From Dehalococcoidia bacterium (GTDB taxonomy: Bacteria; Chloroflexota; Dehalococcoidia; E44-bin15), in contig JBAZMV010000006.1 in the NCBI GenBank assembly GCA_041649635.1, positions 43,054 to 107,053 of the forward strand: a stretch of DNA of 64,000 nucleotides. The letters are read 5' to 3'. Under the pieces are notes generated by a model. It saw only the letters and a program-made list of their open reading frames with translations, had not been told where the DNA came from and made no database searches. A program made the position numbers and the translations under genes. This document shows positions 28,521-39,000 of this stretch, in pieces; the first letter of the stretch is position 1, and every line of letters begins with the position of its first letter.

Positions 28521-28601
28521 TGTAGTGTGGGCTATGCCCACCAGATTAGAGGTGATTTCACACTCACCTAGCCCTCTCCCCTCAAGGGAGAGGAAATTTG
28601 A

Positions 28602-28690
28602 AAGAGGTGCCCCGATAAATCGGGGCCAGGGTTTTGGGGGTGTCCCCTATCTTTTTTAAACTCCCCCAAGATTGGGGGTTAGGGGGTTTG
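28602..28690 (+). repeat. Three-hairpin repeat, full copy
   Basis: First stem CCCCGA-TAAA-TCGGGG, core TTGGGGGTGTCCCCTA, T-run TCTTTTTTAAA, third stem CTCCCCCAAGATTGGGGG, end GGGGGTTT. It lies after the methyltransferase gene. The gap 28521-28852 holds only this and the next copy plus a CCCTCTCCC hairpin. Confidence 0.8.
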
Positions 28691-28722
28691 GATAATCGAC
28701 GGCACTGAACGTCGACAATTAT

Positions 28723-28819
28723 GAAGAGAGGTACAGGAGATTCTTCTCCTGACGGGGTTTTAGGGGTGTCCCCCAATTTTTTTAAACTTCCCCCATGACT
28801 GGGGGATACAGGGGGTTGA
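28723..28819 (+). repeat. Three-hairpin repeat, full copy
   Basis: First stem CAGGAGA-TTCT-TCTCCTG, core TTAGGGGTGTCCCCCAA, T-run TTTTTTTAAA, third stem CCCCCATGACTGGGGG, end GGGGGTTGA. It stands in tandem with the copy 30 bp upstream, yet the two have unrelated first stems. Confidence 0.8.
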
Positions 28820-28852
28820 CCAAGCCTTAAGCAAAGGTCTTAAAGATTTTAT

Positions 28853-30328
28853 ATGAAAATCGCTTTTGTCTACATCGATCCGAGCTACCAGCACATGGGG
28901 CCGTTCCACGTCGGAATAGCTTCTCTTATCGCCTACCTCAAACAAGGCGGTCACGAGTGTCAGTTCTTCCACCTGCTGGGCGACACCCCGGATGAGAAAT
29001 ACGTTGAATTCCTCAAGAAGAACCGCCCCGATATCGCGGCATTTTCGCTGATAACGAACGCCTTCCCTCATCTCGCACCGCTGGCCGCGCTCACCAAACA
29101 GCACAGCGACGCCAGGGTAATCTGCGGCGGGGCCCATCCCATGCTCTATCCGGAGGAGGTAATCAAGATCGACGGCGTGGATATGGTCGGTATCGGCGAG
29201 GGCGAGGGCGTTCTACTTGATCTGTGCGACCGCATGCAAAGCGGCGGCGACATATCCGACATACCGAACTTATGGCTCAAGCGCGGCGGCGATATCGTAC
29301 GCAACCCGCTGCGCCCGCTCATCGACGACCTGGACACGCTGCCCTTCCCCGATCGCGAGGTGATGCCCTTCGCCGACAGCTTCGACCTGAACTTCATGAA
29401 GCGCGGCGTCTTTATGGCCTCGCGCGGCTGCCCATTCAATTGCGCCTACTGCTGCAGCCCGGCCATGAAGCGCATGTACGGGGGAGAGAAATACATCCGC
29501 TTCCGCAGCGTGGACAACCTCATCGAGGAAGTGGAACGGGTCACGAAGGATTTCCCTCAGATCGAGTACCATGTATTCCACGACGACCTGCTGCCGATGA
29601 AGAAGGACTGGTTCGCCGAGTTCACAAAGCAATACAGCCGCCGCATCAGGAAACCGTTCGAGATGAATTGTCATCCGAACCTTATGGATAAAGACATAGC
29701 CGTCATGGCCAAGTCCGCCGGATGCGCGCTTATACGTTTCGGAATCGAGAGCGGCAATGAGAAGATACGCCGCGACATCCTGGACCGACACATGCCCAAC
29801 CAGCGCATCCGCGACGCCTTCCGCTGCTGCGACGAGGTGGATATCAAGACGCTGAGCTACAACATGGTCGGCCTGCCCCACGAGACCAGGAAACAGATAC
29901 TGGACACGGTCAAGATGAACGCCGCGGTCAAGCCCAGGGTCGTCCACGTCTCGATATTCTATCCCTATCCCGGCACCGGGGCTTTCGAGCGCTGCAAGCA
30001 GGAGGGGCTGCTGACCGATAAGTTCATCGACAGCTACTACGAGGACAGCGTGCTGGAGCAGCCCTGCATATCAACCGACCAGGTGCGGGCGATGAAGGAC
30101 CGCTTCGAGCCGCTGGTTCGCACATACTCGCGGTGCCGCGACGTGCCCGCGCCATTCGATAAGCTGGGCGAAAAGCTCATCGACCTCGGAGTGCTGGCGG
30201 CCACCGAACGTTGTGTGCTGAGATTAAAGCATAGACTTTCCCGCGGGAAAGCGCCCGGCGAAAGGATCTCCGGCGGCACATGCTACGCTGTCCACGACGG
30301 CGAGGTCAAGGTCTGGGAAAAGAAATAA
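28853..30328 (+). CDS. B12-binding-domain radical SAM protein
   Basis: 491 residues. An N-terminal cobalamin-binding-like domain (1-150; the region around CGGAHPMLYPEEV) is followed by a radical SAM core with CPFNCAYCC near residue 195, whose three cysteines hold the [4Fe-4S] cluster. Later motifs include FHDDLLPM and LIRFGIESGNEKIRR. Relatives carry out methylations and ring rearrangements in lipid, cofactor or natural-product pathways; the substrate is unknown. No ribosome site is obvious before the ATG. Three-hairpin repeats flank it on both sides. Confidence 0.87.
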   Translation: MKIAFVYIDPSYQHMGPFHVGIASLIAYLKQGGHECQFFHLLGDTPDEKYVEFLKKNRPDIAAFSLITNAFPHLAPLAALTKQHSDARVICGGAHPMLYPEEVIKIDGVDMVGIGEGEGVLLDLCDRMQSGGDISDIPNLWLKRGGDIVRNPLRPLIDDLDTLPFPDREVMPFADSFDLNFMKRGVFMASRGCPFNCAYCCSPAMKRMYGGEKYIRFRSVDNLIEEVERVTKDFPQIEYHVFHDDLLPMKKDWFAEFTKQYSRRIRKPFEMNCHPNLMDKDIAVMAKSAGCALIRFGIESGNEKIRRDILDRHMPNQRIRDAFRCCDEVDIKTLSYNMVGLPHETRKQILDTVKMNAAVKPRVVHVSIFYPYPGTGAFERCKQEGLLTDKFIDSYYEDSVLEQPCISTDQVRAMKDRFEPLVRTYSRCRDVPAPFDKLGEKLIDLGVLAATERCVLRLKHRLSRGKAPGERISGGTCYAVHDGEVKVWEKK

Positions 30329-30410
30329 CTGCACCTTTCTAAAACTTATTACAAGAACGTCGCCACACGATTGATTGTTATGGTATTAATTTCCTTACAG
30401 ACCGAAGTAA

Positions 30411-30501
30411 AGAGGTTCAGGAGAAAAATCTTCTGACGGGGTAATAGGGGTGTCCCCTATTTTTAAAAATTCCCCCAAGACTGGGGGATACAGGGTGTTG
30501 A
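30411..30501 (+). repeat. Three-hairpin repeat, full copy
   Basis: First stem CAGGAGA-AAAA-TCTTCTG (one G-U pair), core ATAGGGGTGTCCCCTAT, T-run TTTTTAAAAA, third stem TCCCCCAAGACTGGGGGA, end GGGTGTTGA. It lies after the radical SAM gene. Confidence 0.8.
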
Positions 30502-30537
30502 ACGCAGCGACAACTCCCAAATATTAAGAGGTGTGAT

Positions 30538-31026
30538 ATGGATGCTGTTGCCTATGCTGTATTCTCCATAGTCATCATAGCTTTAATCATCGTAATCATC
30601 GCTCTGGTGCGGCGCCCCCGGCAAGCTGAGACGCCCGACATAAAAGGCATGGAGCAAAAGCTGCTCTATGCCCTCGCCTCACAGTCGTCGGTCAAAGAGA
30701 TACGCGATCTGCTCGAAGGCATCCCGCGCGACGTGGTGCAGTCTATCATCGCCAGCACCAGCAAGCGCTCCGGCAAGCTCAACGAGCTCATGGCCGCGCT
30801 GGAGATGACCAAGTACGACCGCCTCTTTTACATGGGCTCGCCCATCGATTTTGTCGGCGTGAAATACGACGAAGGCGTCGACTTCATCGAGGTCAAGTCC
30901 GGCAAATCGCGCCTGAGCGAGGATGAGAAGAAGCTGCGAGACCTCATCGAGGCGGGCAAGGTATTCTATGTGCCGCTCAAGGTCGAGCGCATCGCCATCG
31001 CGGAGGAGATCGATACCGGAGAATAG
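30538..31026 (+). CDS. Membrane-anchored Holliday-junction-resolvase-like nuclease
   Basis: 162 residues: one N-terminal membrane helix (about 7-25), a helical linker, then a PD-(D/E)xK-like segment with GSPIDFVGVKYDEGVDF and IEVKSGKSRLSEDEKKL (about 100-135). This matches the family called 'endonuclease related to archaeal Holliday junction resolvase'. The Asp and the E-x-K residues expected for catalysis are present. It lies 40 bases before an ATPase gene on the same strand. Confidence 0.78.
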   Translation: MDAVAYAVFSIVIIALIIVIIALVRRPRQAETPDIKGMEQKLLYALASQSSVKEIRDLLEGIPRDVVQSIIASTSKRSGKLNELMAALEMTKYDRLFYMGSPIDFVGVKYDEGVDFIEVKSGKSRLSEDEKKLRDLIEAGKVFYVPLKVERIAIAEEIDTGE

Positions 31027-31065
31027 CGGCAGAACGATATCGACGGCGACGACAGGAGTTAATCT

Positions 31066-31764
31066 GTGTTTTTGAAGAAAGCGACCATTGATCATAACCG
31101 GTTCCCGACAAGAGAGGCCTATCCGTTCAATCTTGAAATATTCCAGCGCACTTCTTCTCTTGAATTCAACACCCCGGTAACCATCTTCGCCGGGGAGAAC
31201 GGCACGGGAAAATCGACCCTTCTCACGGCATTATGCCGTAAGTGCAACATCTATATGTGGGAAGGCGAGTATCGACGAAGATGCACCAACAACCCCTATG
31301 AAAATATGCTGGATAGCGCCCTGGATATAGAATGGCTCGACGATTCAGTGCCGGGGTCGTTCTTTTCTCCCGAGCTGTTCCGCCACTTTTCCCAGCTTGT
31401 CGATGAATGGGCCGAGTCAAGCCCGGGGCTGCTTGATTATTTCGGAGGCAAATCCTTGTTGATACAGTCCCACGGGCAATCATGCTTATCCTATTTTAAG
31501 GCGCGTTTTAAGATAAAGGGTATACATTTCCTCGACGAGCCCGAGGCCGCCCTGTCGCCGGCCAGCCAGGTGGAGTTCGTGAAGGTCATCACCGAGATGG
31601 GCGAGGCGGGTATAGCTCAGTTCTTTATTTCCACACACTCGCCGATAATCATGTCCTGTAAGCAGGCGGCAATATACAGCTTTGACAAAATTCCAATCGA
31701 ACTCATCTCCTACCGGGACACCAGTCATTACCGTATCTATAAGGATTTTTTCAGCAGCCATTAA
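31066..31764 (+). CDS. COG3910-like ATPase of the ABC/AAA_21 type
   Basis: 232 residues: Walker A AGENGTGKST (42-51), Walker B IHFLDEPEAALSP near 160, and an H-loop STHSP near 193. The start is GTG with AGGAG upstream. Small stand-alone ATPases of this type are widespread and their role is unknown; some relatives serve in DNA repair or phage defence. The signature region is short, as in that group. Confidence 0.82.
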   Translation: MFLKKATIDHNRFPTREAYPFNLEIFQRTSSLEFNTPVTIFAGENGTGKSTLLTALCRKCNIYMWEGEYRRRCTNNPYENMLDSALDIEWLDDSVPGSFFSPELFRHFSQLVDEWAESSPGLLDYFGGKSLLIQSHGQSCLSYFKARFKIKGIHFLDEPEAALSPASQVEFVKVITEMGEAGIAQFFISTHSPIIMSCKQAAIYSFDKIPIELISYRDTSHYRIYKDFFSSH

Positions 31765-31942
31765 GCCCTCTGACGACTCGACGGGGTCACAAGGTTCCTG
31801 TCATGGTAAGTAATTCCGGCGATGGTATCGACTTCTCATCGAACACGAAGCCGCTATGGACACATTCCTCCGCGAGGTGTAATCTTTTATAAGAACGCAG
31901 GTATGCAGATTCGCGAGTAGTCACTGTTTTGCAGGTATATTC

Positions 31943-32482
31943 ATGAGTTGGTTTAAGAAGAAGAAAACAAAACAGCCGCCGGCACGAAAAGCGCCGGCCC
32001 AGGCTAACAATCCCAATGTACGCCCCGCTGTGGCCACACACAAGGGATGGCAGGCCGGAAGCGCGGCGAAGCAGGAGCGCCTCGCTCAAAGGCTCAAAAC
32101 ATCCGCGCCGCCAAGCGCTGATACGCGAGGCAAGATAGAGTCGGGGATAAGGCCGCGCACATCGCACAGCTACACCCCGGACGAATTATTGAGATTTTTC
32201 CTGCGCGAGGACTGCTCCTGGTGCAGGAAGTTTTACACGCATCCCACTGAATGCCGGTCGGACAGATACGATCTGGAGAAGTGCGAACAGTACGAACAGC
32301 TGGACAAAGAATCAAGAAGCAGCCTTATCGAATCACCGCGATGGCAGGTGGTTATCAGAGAGGTTATGTCCAAGAAGGTGAGCCCGCTGCCCACCAGGAA
32401 ATGCCACTACTGCGGCAAGCTGAACCCGGAGCCGGAAAGCACCCGCAACTGGAAATGCATCAACTGCGGTTCCAAGCTGTGA
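31943..32482 (+). CDS. Hypothetical protein with two zinc-ribbon-like motifs
   Basis: 179 residues, no family recognised. The N-terminal 60 residues are Lys/Pro/Ala-rich and look disordered. Four cysteines stand near 92-115 (CSWCRKF ... C ... C), and a clear ribbon, CHYCGKLNPEP ... CINCGSKL, ends the protein. The product may bind zinc or nucleic acid. The ribosome site is weak. Confidence 0.65.
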   Translation: MSWFKKKKTKQPPARKAPAQANNPNVRPAVATHKGWQAGSAAKQERLAQRLKTSAPPSADTRGKIESGIRPRTSHSYTPDELLRFFLREDCSWCRKFYTHPTECRSDRYDLEKCEQYEQLDKESRSSLIESPRWQVVIREVMSKKVSPLPTRKCHYCGKLNPEPESTRNWKCINCGSKL

Positions 32483-32495
32483 TAACCGCTGCTGT

Positions 32496-32524
32496 TTGAC
32501 ACACCTACCCCTTAGCTCTAAAAT
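32496..32524 (+). promoter_or_regulatory. Predicted promoter of the chagasin-transglutaminase group
   Basis: TTGACA (32496-32501), 17 bp, TAAAAT (32519-32524); the ATG follows 31 bases later. Confidence 0.7.
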
Positions 32525-32555
32525 CCATATATCCGCATCTTTAAGGGAGAAATAT

Positions 32556-32993
32556 ATGAATATGACAAAGGCGGCGGCAGCGATTCTTCTGGCGATTCTT
32601 CTGGCGGGCGCAGCCTGTAGCTGCAAGAGCGCTTCGACCGAGCCGCAGCCGACGCCGACGCCGACAGTTACACCAACGGCGGCGGCTAATGAATTATATA
32701 TAGACGCCTCTTATAACGGCAACCAGGTCGCTCTGGCCGCGGGAAAACAGCTCATCGTAACGCTGAATTCTAATGGTCCGGCCGGCTATACGTGGAACCT
32801 CTCGGCGATAAGCGACACGAACGTCATACACAAGGTGCGGAACACCTACGAGGCGCCTGCAGGCGGCCTTCCTATATCGACATGGTACTTCGAAGCCCTG
32901 GCGGCGGGCACGGCCACGATATCGATGCAGGAATTCAGGGCGTCGGAGCCGGAGCCGGTGAACATTTTCGAAATCATTGTAATAGTTGAATAG
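32556..32993 (+). CDS. Chagasin-like cysteine protease inhibitor, exported (divergent)
   Basis: 145 residues from ATG 32556, with GGGAG upstream. The signal sequence ends GAACSC, a non-standard lipobox, followed by a Pro/Thr linker. Chagasin (I42) loops appear in weakened form: NSNGPAGYTWNL for the L4-type NPTTGYxW, then WYFEALAAGTATI, and FRASEPEPV in place of the RPW loop. Known relatives block papain-type cysteine proteases. It is first of two tandem copies. Confidence 0.8.
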   Translation: MNMTKAAAAILLAILLAGAACSCKSASTEPQPTPTPTVTPTAAANELYIDASYNGNQVALAAGKQLIVTLNSNGPAGYTWNLSAISDTNVIHKVRNTYEAPAGGLPISTWYFEALAAGTATISMQEFRASEPEPVNIFEIIVIVE

Positions 32994-33032
32994 AGAACTC
33001 ATGAATATCGCGAGAAAGACGAGGAGGCAACC

Positions 33033-33476
33033 ATGAAAGCTTTGAAAATATTAGCCGCGGTCGTACTGGGATTAACTCTCGTCACGAGCGTCGCGTGTAG
33101 CGGCGAAAGCGAGTCACCTTCGACCACGCCAACACCTACGGTCACAGGAGTAAACGTAGACGACTCCGATTCCGGCGGTGAGAAGACGCTCGCGGTCGGC
33201 GACCTTCTTATCGTAACGCTGGACTCCAACGCGACGACCGGCTACTCATGGAATCTCTCAGAGATAAGCGACGCCGCTATTATCCGGTATGTAAGCGACG
33301 AATACGTAGCGCCGGAGCAGAGCGACCCTCCCGTGGTAGGAGCCCCCGGCGAGGAAGTCTGGACATTCGAGGCGCTCGCTGCCGGCACCGCCGCGATATC
33401 GATGAGATACATCCAGCCCTGGATGCCGGATGCCGATCCTGCCGAAACCTTCGATATCACGGTGATAGTAGAATAG
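33033..33476 (+). CDS. Chagasin-like cysteine protease inhibitor, exported
   Basis: 147 residues. The signal sequence ends SVACSG, with a plausible lipidated cysteine. All three inhibitor loops are present: NATTGYSWNL, GAPGEEVWTFEA and IQPWMP. GAGG precedes the ATG. It lies 39 bases after its divergent copy and 55 bases before a transglutaminase-fold gene. Confidence 0.87.
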   Translation: MKALKILAAVVLGLTLVTSVACSGESESPSTTPTPTVTGVNVDDSDSGGEKTLAVGDLLIVTLDSNATTGYSWNLSEISDAAIIRYVSDEYVAPEQSDPPVVGAPGEEVWTFEALAAGTAAISMRYIQPWMPDADPAETFDITVIVE

Positions 33477-33531
33477 AAATTTGATATATCGATACTTATA
33501 AAAAGGGGCCATTAATATCAAGAGGAGCAGG

Positions 33532-34563
33532 ATGAAGTTAGCTATACCGGTGATAATCTTAATACTGGCGGTATCGCTTACCTCGACCGTCTCATGCGCG
33601 CTACTACCAAATTCAACGTCGACATCGGAACCCGTTCAGATAATCGCGGAGCCTACCTATTCGCCGGACACGATCAACAGGCAATACGAATGGAGCTACG
33701 ATAAACAGACCTGGCAGTGGACACTGGCGATACCGCAGAGCCTATACGACTACTACGCGGAAAGGCCGCGTGCCACGACCCAGGACTATTCGATTTACGT
33801 TACACACCCGGCCGACGACGATTACATTGACACGCTTGTCGATAAAATAGAAGAGGTTGCCGCCAGTGCGGGGTACGACGCTTGGGAGACCGTTAACTTC
33901 GCCGTGTCCTTCGTGCAGGGCCTGCCATATGCTACGGACGACGTAACCACTGCCTATGACGAGTATCCGCGCTACCCAATCGAGACGCTCGCCGATAACG
34001 GCAGTGACTGCGAGGATACCTCAATACTGATGGCGGCCATCCTTCACCATATGGGTTACGGGACCGTGCTCATATCTCTGCCGAATCATATGGCCGTGGG
34101 CGTCCTCGGCGGTGAGGGGGTTTCGGGAACCTACTGGCCTCGCAGCGACGGGAACTATTACTACCTTGAGACCACCGGCTCCGGCTGGGAGATAGGAGAG
34201 CTGCCGCCGGAATACGAGGGGCTAAATGCCAATAACATTTATGACATCGCACCGGTGCCTATACTCTCCCAGGACTGGAGCGCACAAAGTTCATCGTTCG
34301 GCAAAACGAGTCTCACTATAACGATAGAGAACCTCGGCACTGCCGCGGCCACTGACGTTTACATATACGCGGCCTTCGACGCGGGCAGCGGCATGGTCTG
34401 GAACGCCGAGGAGAGCGATCTCTTCGACCTCGGGATCGACCAGAGCGTCACCATCACCATGCAGTTGAACACGCCTAAAGCCGAATATACGAGGTTAATA
34501 GTGCAGATAGTGGACAACGGCTATGCCGTGGATACGAGCTATTCCGAATGGTTCGACACGTAG
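33532..34563 (+). CDS. Exported transglutaminase-like protein
   Basis: 343 residues, signal sequence with a possible lipobox (TVSCAL). A transglutaminase/papain-fold core carries a nucleophile-type cysteine in GSDCEDTSILMAAIL (near 159) and a histidine in LPNHMAVGV (near 185). The third position has acidic Glu in YYLETTGSGW. A beta-sandwich fills about 245-343. It could cleave or cross-link surface peptides. The two inhibitor genes just upstream act on cysteine proteases of a similar fold, so a pairing is possible. AGAGGAGCAGG precedes the ATG. Confidence 0.82.
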   Translation: MKLAIPVIILILAVSLTSTVSCALLPNSTSTSEPVQIIAEPTYSPDTINRQYEWSYDKQTWQWTLAIPQSLYDYYAERPRATTQDYSIYVTHPADDDYIDTLVDKIEEVAASAGYDAWETVNFAVSFVQGLPYATDDVTTAYDEYPRYPIETLADNGSDCEDTSILMAAILHHMGYGTVLISLPNHMAVGVLGGEGVSGTYWPRSDGNYYYLETTGSGWEIGELPPEYEGLNANNIYDIAPVPILSQDWSAQSSSFGKTSLTITIENLGTAAATDVYIYAAFDAGSGMVWNAEESDLFDLGIDQSVTITMQLNTPKAEYTRLIVQIVDNGYAVDTSYSEWFDT

Positions 34564-34581
34564 AATGAAGCGTCGACAATT

Positions 34582-35916
34582 ATGCCGCGAAAAGCATTTC
34601 ACATAGTCTCGCTCGGCTGCGCCAAAAATACCGTCGACTCGGAATCGATGGCACAGCTTCTGGTCCGCGCCGGGCATAAACGCGTCGGGCAGCCGGGGCG
34701 GGCCGGAATCATCATCGTCAACACCTGCGGATTCATCGGCCCGGCAAAAGAAGAATCTATCAACACGTTGTGCGGCCTGGCCTCGAAAAAGCGCGACGGC
34801 CAGCTGCTCATCGCGGCGGGCTGTCTGACACAGCGCTACGGCGAGGAGGTGGCTAAGCAGGTGCCCGGCGTCGACGGCATACTCGGCACGCGGCGCTGGA
34901 TGGACATCGTCCAGGTAGTAGATCGACTGAGAGAGAGAGGCTCCATCGAACCCGTATGCCACCTGCCGGCAACTGCGACGATTGGCCGTGACGAGCGCGA
35001 TACGGTTCGTGCAAGCGCCTCCGGCGGCAGCGCTTATCTCAAGATAGCGGACGGCTGCCGCAGGCCGTGCTCCTTCTGCGCCATCCCCCTCATCAAGGGG
35101 CCGCCCGTAAGCCGTCCGATAGATGCGATACTGAACGACGCCCGCATCCTGCGCGACAGGGGCGTGCGCGAGCTGGTTCTGATCGCACAGGACACCACCG
35201 ATTACGGACACGACCTCGGTATGAAGGACGGTTTGACTGTATTGTTGGAGAAACTAATCGACGCCGTTCCCGATATCGACTGGATCCGCATCATGTACGC
35301 ATACCCCGGCCGTATCAGCGATCGCCTCATCGATATCATGGCCGGGCGCAAACAGATTCTGCCATATATCGATCTGCCGCTGCAGCACGCCGACCCGAGG
35401 ACGTTGCGGCGTATGAAGCGGCCATCTAATATCGACAATGTGCGCAAGACACTCGCCAGGATGAGAGAAGCGATGCCGGGGCTGGCGGTACGCACGACGT
35501 TTCTTGTCGGATACCCCGGAGAGACTGAGGAAGAGTTCCGTACGCTACTCGACTTTGTACGGGAGATGCGCTTCGACCGACTCGGAGCCTTCAAGTTCTC
35601 CTTTGAGCCGGGCACCCCCGCCGAGTCACTGGGAGACCCCATACCGGAAGAGGTTAAGACGGAGCGCCTGGATAGGCTGATGTCGCTGCAGCAGGACATG
35701 TCCTTGCAGGTAAACCGGACATTCGTGGGACGGACGCTCGATGTGCTGGTGGAGGGCTGTGATAACGGCATCACCGTGGGCCGATCCTACCGCGACGCGC
35801 CCGAGGTCGACGGGCTGGTTATTACCGAAGGGGAGGCGGATACTGGACAGATGGTACGAGTCAAAATCACAGACGCAATGCCCTACGACCTGAGAGGAAA
35901 ATTCACCCGTAATTGA
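34582..35916 (+). CDS. rimO: Ribosomal protein S12 methylthiotransferase
   Basis: 444 residues. Two iron-sulfur clusters are expected: the N-terminal UPF0004 domain with SLGCAKN, VNTCGFI and AAGCLTQ, and the radical SAM core with CRRPCSFC (near 155). A TRAM domain ends the protein. The start KAFHIVSLGCAKNTVDSE is typical of RimO rather than MiaB. It adds a methylthio group to an aspartate of S12. It follows the transglutaminase gene by 18 bases. Confidence 0.94.
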   Translation: MPRKAFHIVSLGCAKNTVDSESMAQLLVRAGHKRVGQPGRAGIIIVNTCGFIGPAKEESINTLCGLASKKRDGQLLIAAGCLTQRYGEEVAKQVPGVDGILGTRRWMDIVQVVDRLRERGSIEPVCHLPATATIGRDERDTVRASASGGSAYLKIADGCRRPCSFCAIPLIKGPPVSRPIDAILNDARILRDRGVRELVLIAQDTTDYGHDLGMKDGLTVLLEKLIDAVPDIDWIRIMYAYPGRISDRLIDIMAGRKQILPYIDLPLQHADPRTLRRMKRPSNIDNVRKTLARMREAMPGLAVRTTFLVGYPGETEEEFRTLLDFVREMRFDRLGAFKFSFEPGTPAESLGDPIPEEVKTERLDRLMSLQQDMSLQVNRTFVGRTLDVLVEGCDNGITVGRSYRDAPEVDGLVITEGEADTGQMVRVKITDAMPYDLRGKFTRN

Positions 35917-35940
35917 ACAACAGTGAAAGTTGCGCCTGTT

Positions 35941-35970
35941 AAAAAAGAAGCCCCCAGTTCATCGGGGGCT
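35941..35970 (-). terminator. Intrinsic terminator of the 1001-residue surface protein
   Basis: AGCCCCC / GGGGGCT, a 7-bp stem with an 8-base loop, is followed on the minus strand by TTCTTTTTT. The reverse direction lacks a T-run, so it probably serves only the minus-strand gene. Confidence 0.75.
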
Positions 35971-36022
35971 CTTCATACGCCACATCAAAATTGATGTATT
36001 AAATCATTTTGGAAAGTCGCTG

Positions 36023-39000
36023 TCAGCCGCTTCTGGAATGTACTATCAAAACTATTATAGCCAGCATCAGGATAGACCCCAGCGCAATGATAACCCATAC
36101 CCATATCGGCAAGCCTTCGTTCTCTGTCACGACCGTAGAACCGGTGGTGAATGAGAGCGAATCGCTCCACGGGGAATTGGTTATGTCGTTGACCCCACGC
36201 ACCTTCCAGCAGTAGTTCGTATTCTTAGCCAGGTCAAACGTCACTTGGTATGCCGTTTCGTTGACTGCGTTGTCCCCGTAAAGATTAAGTACAGGATTAC
36301 TCCAATCACAATTCTTGGTCAATATCAGCTCGTAACCGGTAGCGGCCACGGAACTGCTCCACTGCAGAAGCGGCCTGAGGCTAACACCCTCGCTGCCGGG
36401 TTCAGGACTGAGCAATACGGGCATGGAGAGCGCCGGTCCCAGGGGAGTGATAAAACTCCATGGCTCAGACCACTGGCTCATATATGGGTCGATAACACGC
36501 ACCCTCCAGTAATATTTCGTCCCCAGCCACGGATATACCATCTTGAGCAGTCCCGTACTCTCGTGAGTTCCGCCGTCGTAATAGCTGTCATCAACGGGAC
36601 TGATAAAGTCCTCATCGAAAGCGAGCTGCACCTCATATGTCTTCGCTCCCTCGATCTCCTTCCACTCGAGCCTTACCATAGCCCTGCCCAGGAATACCTC
36701 GTCTTCCAAGATGATGCCAGACTCGGAGCCATCCTCCGGCGCCAGCAGCTTCATCCTGACCATCTCATCGCTGGTGATCCACAGCTGTGTATATGACGCG
36801 CCGCCTATGGCAAACAGGAAGGTGGGATTGGGAATCAGCTTCAGCCCGCGTAAAACCGAATCGCCGACCTCTAACCCATTGTTAATATCCTGAAATTCAG
36901 GTGCGCTCTTCGTCGTTGTTGGATCTACGGAGCGCAATCCGATACCGGTGCTTGAACTTATCGCATATAGGATCCCGTCCTGCTCTTCACAAACTATCGA
37001 GGATATATCTACACCATCCTTAATCCGCTCCCATTCCGCCTCATCATCGCTTTGATCGAAACGCCAGATACCCTGGGTGGCAGCGCCGCCCTGTATTCCT
37101 ACGTAGACATAGTTCCTGTCATAGGGGTCCGGCGCCACGTGCACTATATCCGGGGTTGCGCCCGGGGTATCCGGCCCCACCCTTTCAAAAGCGAGACTAG
37201 AGCCAGCCTTGTAAACCCCGCCGTTATTGGTTCCAGCGTATATCTCCCCATCCTCCATAAGAACAAGATCAATAATCATATCGGTCGTCGGAATGTCGCT
37301 GTCAGAAGAAGTTGCCCAGGTTACACCAGCATCGGTGCTTCCCCACACACCACCACTGGCATCACCGGCATAATAAATTTCTTCACTCTCTATCACAAAA
37401 GCAGTCACCGGCTGCGAAGTATAGCGAGTAGCCCCAAAAGTAACGCAGCCGTCAAAGGACGGCACTATACCTGTGTTGTTACTCTCAGCCAAGACAAGTA
37501 TGTTTCCGACAAGCCTCACTGTATCGAAGACACATGTTGCAGGAGTCCCGGTCAGTGTCGAGCAATAAACGCGCTCCCACGTCCTGCCCTCAGTCTGCGT
37601 ACGCCAAAGACTGGCGTCACTGGCATTTAATGTAGTAATATATATTGTTCCATCCGCAAAATATCCTTCGGATGGACTCATATCGGTTATTTCACCTATA
37701 ACTACATCTACAAGACCACGCTGATTCCAAGATGAAAACCCCCCGCCCGTACCTGAAGCACTGGCACTAGAAACAGCACTCTGGCTGCCGAACGTACCCA
37801 CATATGCTACGGAAGACGTCATGACCGCTGTGGCTCTATCTTCTCCTGTTGGCTGTTTACAAGATAAATAATCAGATTGAGAGGGAGACCAAGTCGCTCC
37901 ACCATCAGGACTTACATAGGTAATAAACTGCCCGGGAGGTGACGGTATGGCAGCCGGATCCGCAGCCTCAGTCCCCGCAATAATAACTACACTCGCACCG
38001 CTACCAGATACGGCCATGCTCCATATATTGGTTTCGGTAGGTATCGTATTAGTAGGAGGATTTTCGTAACCCCTTACCTGGCAATCAGCAACTGTAGGTA
38101 TCGCCGGCCAACCCGCCCATTGAATACTGAAGACGTCTCCTCGCGGTCCGACTGCGGACAAACCCACAAAAACCCTAATGCTGCTACTGCCACTCGCCGC
38201 TATATAATCGCTGGGAAAACCGATGCTGGCCCTGTATGATACAAAATCAAGACCGTCCTGATCCTTGAAAGTCGCATCTCTAACAGCAGCATCCCAGGCT
38301 GCGATGCCGAGTTTGGTGCGCACCCGCGTCTGCGAAGCATCCGTAACTACCGCAATAATCGCGCTGTCCGACGCATAACTTGGAGACAATCCCACCGCCA
38401 GAACATCATACGCACCAATGGTCTGGACGTTCCATACAGCCATATCGAGGATGTACACGTCCCCACCCAATGCGCCATCCGACGTTCCCACCGCGACAAC
38501 AACATTACCGTTCTCCCGCCCCAAGGCTAAAGACGTGATAACGGCAGCGCCGCCTGTCCCGGGAACTTCTGCCAGATTGTCAAAAGAAGTGCCGCGATCT
38601 TCAGAATAGTAAGCATTCTTTTCTGTGGCAGCAAATATCGTGCTGTCTGTATTCCAAGAAGGAGAGAGCACCACAGCCACTATGTCACTGGTGTCGGCTA
38701 TTGCGGCCATGGCACCGGCAAGTCCCGTTTCCTGCCAGCCAAACCCGCCATTCGTAGATTTCATAAGAGCCCAGTCGGTCAAGACAAGCTCATTTTGTAC
38801 GGCAGCGAAAACAGTAGAGCCATCCGGGGAGACCGCCATGGGGCCGATATCATAACCGGGATACAGTTGCATATCATCTTCATCCGGGATGGATATCTGG
38901 GTCCACTTGAGAGAGCTAGTTGCGGCATAAGAAGAGTTTGCGTCAGAGACGATGCCGGAGGCAATTAAACATACTACTAACGACAGAGCCGCGAATAAAC

